Positions 55,112 through 64,000 of a DNA stretch of 64,000 nt are shown in pieces. How positions within the stretch are numbered: position 1 is the first letter of the stretch; each line of letters begins with the position of its first letter. A model generated the notes under the pieces. The model searched no databases. It was not told where the DNA came from and was given only the letters and a program-made list of their open reading frames with translations. This stretch comes from Liopterus haemorrhoidalis. Taxonomy: Eukaryota > Arthropoda > Insecta > Coleoptera > Dytiscidae. A program made the translations under genes and the position numbers. The stretch lies in NCBI GenBank assembly GCA_963971575.1, contig OZ020618.1:46886509-46950508 (forward strand), written 5' to 3'.

Positions 55112-55727
55112 CAGCTGTAGCCACCACAGGACCGACCGCCATCATAAAGTACTTATATAAAATACATTCTAGCAGCAGAGTAGAAATAACTTGACCTAAT
55201 ATTTTCTAACAGAGATATTATTTATCATGACCATGGAAACGTTACATATAAATATGAAAAAATTGAGACTTTACAAAAATTTTACAGAAATTATTCGAAA
55301 TATTTCGTTTTATGAAAAAACGTCTTAAATAAAAGTTATTAGTTATTGCTTTTATAGCAACTTCTGTTTTATAAATTTTTTCGAGATATTTTTCTGTTGT
55401 GAAATATTCGCAAAAATCTTAAAATTGACACGAGTAAACTCCCATTTTTAGTCAACCGATTTTTACCAAAAGTTGATCAACTCGTGCCATTAATGGCAGA
55501 AGCTTAAATATGAAGTTTCATAAAAATCCTTTCAGCCGAATTTGCTCTGCACGTGTACACAGACAGACGGACGGACAGACAGACGGATAGACAGACTGAC
55601 AGACATCATGCTAAAAATAGTCTAAACGTTATGTAGGGACCTCAATTCGTGGAGATCCATCGTAATCTCGAAATGTCTAAATCGGTATGATCACAATACC
55701 TCCCTTATATATGTAGGCGGTCGGTAA
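55112..55727 (+). repeat. family A repeat, copy 3
   Basis: GCTGTAGCCACCACAGGACC to GTAGGCGGTCGGTAA. Uninterrupted, about 616 bp, with a GACA/GACG microsatellite at 55560-55605. Inserted at the broken end of the irritans-type mariner. Confidence 0.85.
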
Positions 55728-55819
55728 AAATAAATAAAAAAAAAAAAAAATGTTTAAAAAAAATTAAATAAAAGATTTAGGTAAACCTTCAAAAAATACA
55801 TCAAATTATGTTTTATATA

Positions 55820-56195
55820 AATTGTTGTCCAAGGATTGGTTTACTAGTTATGTTTTTTTTTTTAATTTTAAAGTTTAATAACTTTCGTTTCCAATTTCGG
55901 ATCTTTATAAAAAACAATAGAGTTCTTTCCAATTATTGGGAGAATTTTTTAGAACCAGAACGAACTCTCTATGATAAACCGTTCTTGAGTTATCGTGTAC
56001 AAACAGCACACACACAGACATACACACAAACACAAAAAAATACAAACACACACACACACACATACGGATGGCACTTCGAAAATAGTTTTTTTGGATTCCC
56101 TGGACCATGAAACGTGGTCATCAGTCAACATCTCGACATCGAAAATTTTTGCGATTACAATACTTGCCCCTTATATATTAAGGTCGGGCAAGTAA
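55820..56195 (+). repeat. distant relative of family A with (CA)n core
   Basis: A CACACA-rich core (56008-56062) is followed by GGCACTTCGAAAATAG, then GCGATTACAATACTTGCCCC, TTATATATTAAGGTCGGGCAAGTAA. This parallels the family A end TATGATCACAATACCTCCCTTATATAT...GTCGGTAA. Overlapping frames here come from the microsatellite. Confidence 0.6.
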
Positions 56196-56199
56196 AAAT

Positions 56200-58050
56200 G
56201 GTGATCAAAAACTGTTGATTTTGATGTGATTATAGAAGAAATATTATCCTGGACATCCAGCATTCTGTTGGCTCCTTACACTTATCAAATACCTACAAAA
56301 CTCTGCAATGTGAGAAAATTCACACTTCACATCTATTTTCTTTTACTTTTTTTTTTGTCGGCGAGTGTAGTTTTCACCTAGACATCGGTACATACTGACA
56401 ACTCCTGTCTAAAGGACTATTACAGATATTGTCCTTTAGGTTCCTAGGCAAGTCTTTATGAACATTAATAATAATATTCCTTGTTTCAAAGATATGTTCA
56501 ATCTATTTTCATTTGTGAGTGAATTGTATTTAAAAAACCCGGAACTGCAATCGTACGTTTCCGGAGATGCACGAAGTTAGTATTTCCGAGCTTAATGAGC
56601 TTTCTGTAGGTGTCTTAACATACCAAAGCCCTCTTGCCCTGAATGCTGCAAACCATTGTACATATAATACCCTTCTACATTATCTTGAGTGTGTTTTTTG
56701 TTGTGTTTCATTTTTTTAACACCCTTTTAAGTGTTTGAATGATGAGTTTAAACATGAGAAGTGCTGATGATAAATATGATTCTTTTATGTTTGCTGTGTT
56801 TGAAGATGAATTCTTTTGAAAAATATGTTTTTCTGATGTTTTAATACTTGAAATATAATTTTCTTTCAACAGAGGCTTAAAGTGAAATTAATAAAAGCTA
56901 AAAATAAATATTACTTTTATGTGTTCATTCTAAGAACGTTTTTATTTTGTTAGAATTGAGTTATCATGCACTATTTTGTAAATAGATTTCTTTGAAGTAT
57001 TTTTAATATTTGGAGTCACAGAAAAATGAAATAGGAAATGGAAAAACAACGTCTCTATACATATACTTTTGAACTTATTTCAGATAAAGAGAAAAGAAAA
57101 ATTATTTAGATTTTTTATTTTTAATTTTACTAGAAATCATCTTCAGGACATCTAGTCCAAGTGTAAGAAGGACGTCTCCAATGCGACTGTCTTGAGGACT
57201 AAAGTCCTGTCTCGCTGAGAGATACACTAAAAAATGAATATTTTGTGGACCATGAAGTTCCTCACTTTTCGTGTTAATTATTTACACTTCTTTTTTGGTT
57301 AAATTTAGAGTAGAGCCTACACTTGCATACTGGTTAAATTAAAGTGAATAAATAGTGTTAATTTTAACACTGAAAAAGTAATATTTCATAAAAATATCAC
57401 TATCTGAATAAATGAAGATTTACACGATGATTTGGTTAAAAATAGTGATTCTTTTTCTTTTATTAAATGAAAATTTTAACCAAATTGAAAATGAACTTTT
57501 ACACTTATGAATTTTTTATTGTGTAGTCAGTTAATTTCACCAAGAAATCACATTGTCCAATGTCCAATCTGTGTCCATTTGTGACAAATAATTTCTAGAT
57601 GCATCTTTATTTTTCCTAAAATACTATGTTAAAGCCTTAGCTGTAAAATTGTAATGAAAAGAGCACCAATATTCTTCAATGTTTAACCAAAGCCCCAGTT
57701 TTCAGTCAAACTCCAAAAAGTCCAGCTTGATTTGTAGTGGATCAGCCACTATAACACATCCAACTATACTAGGGTTTAATCAAATCTGGAAGATAAATAT
57801 TGGCAGAAATATAATAAATGATGTATAGCTGATGTGGAAACCGACCTAGAAAAACTAAGAAAGTCCGGATTGGATCAACAAAACAAAATAGAGAGTAGGT
57901 CTGGAGAAATTTATCGAATCCAGGCTTACTAAAGTTTTTGTGCCACAAATGATGAAAGTATCGATGTTCATTACCTTGCACAGAATAAAAGTAGAGATTT
58001 ACAAAAATACTCGTACTATATGTCATCAGGTTGTTTATAGTATATTGATG
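56200..58050. other. no recognised gene
   Basis: Unassigned. A 57769-58026 minus frame and neighbours show no convincing family motif. 57160-57215 has GTCTTGAGGAC, a small hairpin. Confidence 0.45.
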
Positions 58051-58051
58051 T

Positions 58052-58102
<51 letters not shown>

Positions 58103-58745
58103 CTCCGCGTGCTCTACTATCATCTTAGACATGCCTATGGTATTGACCAAATACCGGTATACCGTACGTTCCTTCTGACATAGAATCGGTGGTGGAAAAT
58201 TCTAAGTGCCGAATTTATTGGAATTACTCCTTGCCCATCTCAAGGTTACTGACAGCCACTAAGCCGGACATAACCCTCCTGGATTTCGAGACCAAACAGA
58301 TGTTTGTGATCGAATTCTCAAGTCCAGCTGAGAAGAATATCTCTCTCAAGGAGGAGGAAAGAGGTCCAAGTATATGGACCTCTTGTCCGAGCTTAGAAAG
58401 CTGTATCCCGGGTATAAAGTTAAGCTTGTAGTCCTAATAGTTGGTGTTTTGGGGTGGCATGAAAGCCTCCTATCGAAGGGAAATCGAGTCCATTCCCGTC
58501 TGCAGATCTTCTGCCAACTCTTTGATCTGCAGGATGCAGAAAGCAGTGCTGCTCGGGTCACTCCGCATTGTGCGGGCACTGGATCTAGCGTAATTTCCGC
58601 GGCTGCATATCGCCAGGGTTTGGGATGCAGTCGTGTGTATTTAGCTCCACTAGTCTCTAGTATGACGCGGCTCAAAGGTTGCTGAAGTTTAAGATTAGTG
58701 GACGCTTGTCAAGACCTGACAAACCCCATAATAATAATAATAATT
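58052..58745 (+). mobile_element. Dong/R4-like LINE 3' end in a TAA microsatellite
   Basis: (TAA)n borders both sides (58052-58100 and 58729-58745). The R4-clade element Dong is known to insert into TAA repeats. The insert has an endonuclease-like coding tail and ends GACAAACCCC before the repeat. Confidence 0.65.
58130..58685 (+). pseudogene. R2/R4-type restriction-like endonuclease tail
   Basis: VVENSKCRIYWNYSLP, then ATKPDITLLDFETKQMFVIEFS matches the 'PD...(12-14)...(D/E)' core of the restriction-like endonuclease in R2, R4 and Dong LINEs. Next come ISLKEEER and, after a one-base insertion near 58362, SKYMDLLSELRKLYPGYKVK, LVVLIVGVLG, the 'KY..L...L' continuation. The C-terminus runs to GLGCSRVYLAP. 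The RT and zinc finger are absent. 7840-8060 is a second fragment. The usual (D/E)xK lysine is not evident. Confidence 0.6.
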
Positions 58746-58930
58746 TCTTTATTGACCAAATTACAAAGTACAATAATGTTTTTAGTCAGTCAATATAAAA
58801 TATAAATAAAAATACCGTCAATCCAAGAAAAGAAATTACACAGATAATATTATTCAAAATAAATGAGGAAAACATTAAATTAAATACAAATTAAAAACAA
58901 TTAAAAATAAATACAAAAGTCATTCAAATA
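58746..58930 (-). repeat. LINE 3' UTR fragment
   Basis: TTTCTTTATTGACCAAATTA with an AAT run at its left end mirrors the 3' ends at 527 and 27062 (AATAAT, TTTATT(T/G)(A/G)CC). No coding. Repeated at 59520-59706. Confidence 0.55.
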
Positions 58931-58935
58931 CAGTA

Positions 58936-59140
58936 AAAAAAATCTGCTGTGGCCACCATAGGACCGACCGCCATCATAAAGTACTTGTATAAAATACATT
59001 CTAGCAGCAGAATAGAAATAACTTGGCCTAAATATTTTCTAACAGAGATATTATTTATCATGACCATGGAAACGTTACATATAAGTATGAAAAAATTTGA
59101 GACTTTACATATAAGTATGAAAAAAATTACAAAAATGTTT
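58936..59140 (+). repeat. family A repeat, copy 4 (cut by gap)
   Basis: GCTGTGGCCACCATAGGACC to the gap edge. Contains a 37-bp duplicated TGAGACTTTACATATAAGTA segment that the sister copy lacks. Confidence 0.75.
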
Positions 59141-59340
59141 NNNNNNNNNNNNNNNNNNNNNNNNNNNNNNNNNNNNNNNNNNNNNNNNNNNNNNNNNNNN
59201 NNNNNNNNNNNNNNNNNNNNNNNNNNNNNNNNNNNNNNNNNNNNNNNNNNNNNNNNNNNNNNNNNNNNNNNNNNNNNNNNNNNNNNNNNNNNNNNNNNNN
59301 NNNNNNNNNNNNNNNNNNNNNNNNNNNNNNNNNNNNNNNN
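59141..59340. other. assembly gap (200 N)
   Basis: Run of N of exactly 200, so length is probably nominal. Flanked by duplicated sequence (58566-59140 and 59341-59887). Confidence 0.95.
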
Positions 59341-59721
59341 CATTGTGCGGGCACTGGATCTAGCGTAATTTCCGCGGCTGCATATCGCCAGGGTTTGGGA
59401 TGCAGTCGTGTGTATTTAGCTCCACTAGTCTCTAGTATGACGCGGCTCAAAAGGTTGCTGAAGTTTAAGATTAGTGGACGCTTGTCAAGACCTGACAAAC
59501 CCCATAATAATAATAATAATTTCTTTATTGACCAAATTACAAAGTACAATAATGTTTTTAGTCAGTCAATATAAAATATAAATAAAAATACCGTCAATCC
59601 AAGAAAAGAAATTACACAGATAATATTATTCAAAATAAATGAGGAAAACATTAAATTAAATACAAAATTAAAAACAATTAAAAATAAATACAAAAGTCAT
59701 TCAAATACAGTAAAAAAAATC

Positions 59722-60149
59722 TGCTGTGGCCACCATAGGACCGACCGCCATCATAAAGTACTTGTATAAAATACATTCTAGCAGCAGAATAGAAATAACT
59801 TGGCCTAATATTTTCTAACAGAGATATTATTTATCATGACCATGGAAACGTTACATATAAGTATGAAAAAAATTACAAAAATGTTTCGAAATTTTTCGTT
59901 TTATCAAAAATCTTCTCAAATAAAAGTTATTTGTTATTGCATTTATAGCAACTTTTGTTCAATAAATTTTTTCTAAATATTTTTCAGTTGCTAAATATTC
60001 GCAAAAATCTTAAAATCGACACGAGTAAACTCCCATTTATAGTCCACCGATTTTTACCAAAAGTTGACCAACTTGTGTCATTGATGTCGAAAACTTAAAT
60101 ATGCAGTTTCATAAAAATCCTTTTAGTCTAAATTGCTCTGCACGTGTAC

Positions 60150-60187
<38 letters not shown>

Positions 60188-60196
60188 GGACGGACG

Positions 60197-60231
<35 letters not shown>

Positions 60232-60362
60232 CGACAGACATCATACTAAAAATAGTCAAAACTTTATGTAGGGATCTCAATTCGTGGAGATCCATCGAAA
60301 TCTCGAAATGTCAAAATCGGTATGATCACAATACCTCCCTTATATATGTTGACGGTCGGTAA
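59722..60362 (+). repeat. family A repeat, copy 5
   Basis: GCTGTGGCCACCATAGGACC to GTTGACGGTCGGTAA. Microsatellite (60150-60235) is long, GACA with GACG interruptions. Full length about 641 bp. The 60144-60362 frame is microsatellite-driven. Confidence 0.85.
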
Positions 60363-60479
60363 TTATTGAAACAGAAATCAGCAAAAAACATATTCAGGTA
60401 CAATATAAAATAAAAAAATATAAATAAATTTGAAAATAAAAAACAATTAAAACAAATAAAATAAAATAAAATTTATCTA

Positions 60480-60835
60480 TCTTTCAGATAAAGCTAAAAA
60501 TTGATATTAAAAAAGTCTGATAATTCATAAATTGGATTATCCGTTAAAACGTGTTTGTGGTAATAAGCAAGAGTTAAGTTTTTTCGGAGTTTAATGTAAA
60601 TTTATTAGAAATAAACCATAAATTAGCATTTTTTTGCTGCGTAATATTTTCATCAAAAATTTTGCACAAAGATTTTGACCTGATAACTAAAGTGGTATCA
60701 TCTGCATATGAAATTGATTTTGTGGCAATATTGTTCAGGAGATCATTTATATAAATTAAGAACAACAAAGGGCCCAGTACAGATCCCTGAGGAACACCAA
60801 ACACAACGGGTAAAACATCAAAATACTTAAAGTCT
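60480..60835 (-). pseudogene. LINE RT fragment
   Basis: Reads VFGVPQGSVLGPLLFLIYIN, NIATKSISYADDTTLVIRSK (catalytic box), then NLWFISNKFTLNSEKT. A few codons upstream (RYFDVLP) are in frame. Downstream the frame is lost. Only the palm of the RT is present. Confidence 0.75.
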
Positions 60836-60962
60836 GAGAATTACAGGCATCTATGACAAACAAATACTGGAAGATGTAAGAAAAGGTGAAGTTTTTGAAT
60901 CGAGGTGGAATATTTTGCGTCAGCTACAATGAGCATGTCCTTTCCAATCTTGTTGGAACCAT

Positions 60963-61330
60963 AATTAAGTTAGTTAGTTCAAATTTTTGGCGCACAGTAA
61001 CAATAGCTATTTGCGTCTAATACATCTAAATGAAAGATATACATAAAAAGATTAAATAAAACAATAAACAAATTTTATACACATTCTAACCTAACCGAAT
61101 TTAAACTAAATAAATGCCATGTCTATCTAGACGCAACTTTCTAGGTCATATTGTATTATACTTTTGGTAATTTTAGTGAAGACGGTCCTGTATTCAATAT
61201 TCCCTTCCCGATTCGGAATCCTGGTTGATACTCCCTTATTCAACGTATCCCACAGAACGAGTCTACTGGATTACCGGAAGGGTCTCCATTTAAATAAATA
61301 CATAAATATTACATCACCAAATTGTGTATA
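60963..61330 (-). repeat. 3' end of the I-clade family (copy 2)
   Basis: AAATTTTTGGCGCACAGTAAC and TAGCTATTTGCGTCTAAT match the 3' end at 25800-25830. The right part (61140-61300) has more balanced composition and may be the end of the coding region, but I could not match it to RNase H. Confidence 0.5.
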
Positions 61331-61935
61331 ATTAAATTCGCGGGCCGCGCAAGCCGCTTTACGAATGCTAATTTTCCGCTGATTGTAATAGAAGCTTTCC
61401 TTTTACAATTTCGGGCAGAGCGCTTTTGTGCTCATCCCGAAGTGTCGGATGTTTTGTAGAACGCGTTTTCGTTTTACGATTACGGTTTTATGTCTTTTTA
61501 CAAGAGGAGAAATAGCTATTTAAAAACAGATGATGAAAGATGGTGTCGACTTTGTTGTTTTATGTTTTATCAGATATTTCATCAAAGATAGTCAACAAGG
61601 AAAAAACGTATATATTTTTTGTCGTTTCATCTGTCCGAGAGAATACAGGATACACATTTCTTTCTAATTGCAAAATTGGTAATCATATCTTGCAACAAGG
61701 CTAGACAAGTTCGTTAATAGCGACCAAATATTATCAGCTGACGAAAATTAAATTTAGGAGTAGCATAAGAATAATGAAAATAGGCAGAAGGCAACGATTT
61801 ACTTAAGTTTGTAAGGCCTTCGACTGTGGACGAAACAAGTGCGGAAGTCAGAGGGGTAGAGGAAAATTGGCTATTGTGTACCACTCGGTAAATCGTACAA
61901 CCCCTTTTCTAGCCAAATCTAGACATTATTTCAGA
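61331..61935. other. no recognised gene
   Basis: Unassigned; 61335-61420 has a GC-richer CGGGCCGCGCAAGCCGC patch. Confidence 0.45.
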
Positions 61936-63157
61936 TATTTATTTATTTATTTATTTATTTATTTATTAATTACTGCTGCCCAACAGTATTACCCAAAACG
62001 GGCAGGTACATAAATATATACATTAAATTTGAACAACAAAAGTAATACTTAAATTTACTAACAAAATTTTAATAACAAAAGTAATAATTAAAGAAACAAA
62101 CTTTTCAAATAGCATATAAATAATATTGTTACAAATGCATATTAAATAGTATAATACAAAATAACAAAATCCTCTAATTTTTACAATTTTCAATAATTTT
62201 GTAAACACAAAATTATATATAAAAAAAGAAATCGATAAAAATGCTCTAAAAAAGTTCGAAAATTGTATCATCACGTGTATAGTATGAACACATACGATTT
62301 ACAGGAGATTTGAGATGAAGGTTGGTATGAGCCTGTGGAAGGTAGAATAATAGTGGATGTCTGGTTGGAACAATAGGAGCGTTGAAATTTAATCTTTGGA
62401 GGGTTAAGGGGTCATCAATTTGATTATTTAATAGTTTTTTTAAATGAAGAAGTGACTTTGTTTTACGACGCTCTGCGAGGGACACAGAACTAAAGAGGTC
62501 CAGTAAAGTAGCGTAACTAAGACGTTGAGGAGGATAAGAGCCCATTATTTTGAAATAAATATATTTTAAAAATTTGTACTGTACCTTCTCTAACGTTTTT
62601 TGTTGGTTCTCGTAAATTGGATCCCAAACTACTGAACAGTATTCAACTTTAGATCTAACAAAGGCATAGTATAAGGAGAAAATGGCATTAATATTAGTGA
62701 AGTCACGTGTGTTACGAATGATGAAACCAAGCATTTTCAGTGCTGATGAAAAAATATTATCTACATGTGTCTTAAATGTTAATTTAGTATCGAAAGTTAC
62801 ACCCAGATCCTTGATTGTATCACAACGCTCCAGAGTAACACCAGAAATAGAATAAGAAAAATGATTGGAGTTAATTTTCCGAGTAAATGATAAAGTTTTA
62901 CATTTAGACAGATTCAGTTTAAGTTTGTTTGCGGTGCACCAAGTACTTAGGGCATTAAGACAATCCTGAAGAATTTCACAGTCTTGAGGAGAGGAGATTT
63001 CACGAAAAATTTTAAGGTCATCAGCAAAAATTAAATGATCACTTTTAAGTACCTTACTTACATCATTTATAAATATTAAAAAAATAAGAGGTCCTAAATT
63101 TGAGCCCTGTGGTACACCTGATTCTACCAGAAAAGATATCTGTGTGTTAAATTAAGA
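61936..63157 (-). mobile_element. LINE, 5'-truncated, (TAAA)n tail
   Basis: 3' end at the ATTTATTTATTT run (61936-61970), the same tail type as at 18006. Contains an RT frame and a roughly 275-bp 3' UTR. Confidence 0.8.
62246..63154 (-). CDS. LINE reverse transcriptase, partial but open
   Basis: About 303 codons open from the truncation point; ATG at 62734 is internal. Motifs: LVESGVPQGSNLGPLIF, LIFADDLKIF (catalytic Asp pair), LKLNLSKCKTLSFTR, TIKDLGVTFDTKLTF, then thumb FSLYYAFVRSKVEYCSVVW and YKFLKYI. The C-terminus has ARKTKSLLHLKKLL-like sequence and YTRDDTIFELF. No stop or frameshift, so a young copy. Same family as 18398-19171. The fingers, endonuclease and ORF1 are missing. Confidence 0.85.
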
Positions 63158-63412
63158 AGTTGCATGTATAATACGCTGACAGTTGCAATGTCACCGTATG
63201 TCGAACTCTGTATGGTGAGATACTGAACAATAAAGTTTTAGCAGGTGCTTGATGTAAGTATTTATACCCTTTCTTAAGCATTTAACTCAATTCGTAATGC
63301 TTTTAATTTGTTTTTCTTATCAATTTCTCAATTTCGATTAGTTTTTAAATCTAATGACTGTAAAATTGTTTTTGAGTGAACAGATATTTTAATAGATATT
63401 TTAAAAATCTAG

Positions 63413-64000
63413 TACGTAGTGGGTAAATTGCACCTGTTTACAGTTTGCAATTTTGTACCAGTACGATTTACCCAACCGAATTTAAGTGTACCTACAACCT
63501 AAAATAAGTAACTCACTTTTTTTTAGAATGGAACAAAAAAAAATATATATGTGTCCTGGACCGAAGAAGCAATGCAAGAAGCAATAAATGCTTATAAAAA
63601 TGAGGCTGGCCTTAACGAGGTATGCCGTAATTTTGACATTCCAGGTCAACTTTTATAAGGCACTATGAATTAAAAAATAAACGCGCCAATAATGCCACAA
63701 TTTTTTTTGGAAGATCTACAGCATTGCCTTCTATAATTGAATCAGAACTAGTGAAGCATATTTTAAAAATTTGAAAGTTTGCTCTTTGGGTTGACAATTA
63801 TAGATGTCAGAAGACTGGCATTCGAAATTGCAGATCGAAATTCTATAATACATAATTTCAACAAAAAAAAGGTCTTGCAGGCAAAGCATGGTATAACGCC
63901 TTTATGAAGAGACACCCAACGTTGTCACTACGGCGACTGGAATCAACATCTATTGCTCGGGCCAAAGGCTTTAACAGGCTTAAACAAATACCTATCTGTG
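63413..64000 (+). pseudogene. pogo-like transposase, N-terminal part, runs off the window
   Basis: A GTGGGTAAATTGCACCTGTT at 63419 may be the left end. From about 63550: VSWTEEAMQEAINAYKNEAG and LNEVCRNFDIP are the pipsqueak-type HTH of pogo transposases. After a frameshift, FIRHYELKNK and FGRSTALPSIIE follow. Then AFEIADRNS and LAGKAWYNAFMKRHPTLSLR with RLESTSIARAKGFNRLK are the CENP-B-type DNA-binding motif ('W...F..RHP.LS.R..E.TS.AR...FN'). Two or more breaks are visible. The DDE domain lies beyond 64000. Confidence 0.8.

Noticed and set aside
55905..56195. Cys/Val-rich or His/Thr-rich small proteins
   Set aside because: All are readings of the (CA)n microsatellite in different frames.

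Overview
This window looks like a repeat-dense, AT-rich piece of an insect nuclear genome. The signs are mariner families of the cecropia (Hsmar1-like), mauritiana (Mos1-like), irritans-like and mellifera-like types, insect-type LINEs (Jockey-like, I-clade, and a Dong/R4-like element in a TAA repeat), PIF/Harbinger, hAT, pogo and piggyBac-like elements, Penelope-like hammerhead palindromes and a tRNA-derived SINE. A beetle or another TE-rich insect is plausible, but the species cannot be read from the sequence. I found no convincing single-copy host gene, no functional tRNA or rRNA gene, and nothing prokaryotic (no operons, no CRISPR).

Layout. 0-5 kb: pogo C-terminal remnant, Jockey-like LINE, one TTAA-type repeat copy, a Harbinger deletion derivative, a hammerhead motif, and a LINE tail split by a 569-bp fold-back element. 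5.7-7.6 kb: a complete long-TIR IS630/Tc1-mariner element with a DDE transposase of about DD82E spacing. 8-10 kb: a Dong-like fragment, a satellite-like repeat, and a MITE interrupted by an I-clade LINE tail. 10.9-19.2 kb: decayed LINE tails, a DD41D transposon, tandemly duplicated LINE sequence, a TTAA-type element with long inverted repeats, and a LINE inside another LINE. 20-25 kb: a transposon nest at least three levels deep. 25.8-29 kb: I-clade LINE tail and a Jockey-like RT with a long open frame. 29.7-44.6 kb: six mariner/DD41D copies, one holding a hammerhead-bearing palindrome, plus a second fold-back copy and a second Harbinger. 46.9-56.2 kb: copies of a microsatellite-centred family ('family A'), a Mos1-like mariner, minisatellites, a second hammerhead palindrome, a SINE and an irritans-type mariner. 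58-64 kb: a Dong-like endonuclease tail in a TAA repeat, an assembly gap flanked by duplicated sequence, two more LINE RTs, and a pogo transposase running off the end.

What is functional. Nearly every transposase or RT frame carries stops, frameshifts, changed catalytic residues or 5' truncation. The most intact frames are the Jockey-like RT (27298-28869), the LINE RT at 62246-63154, and the IS630-type transposase core (6060-6902). The most interesting biology is in structure: three hammerhead-ribozyme sequence types, two of them in mirror-image palindromes with target-site duplications, and several insertions where removing the element plus one target-site copy rejoins the host transposon's reading frame. 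Coordinates of element ends come from reading inverted repeats and duplications by eye.
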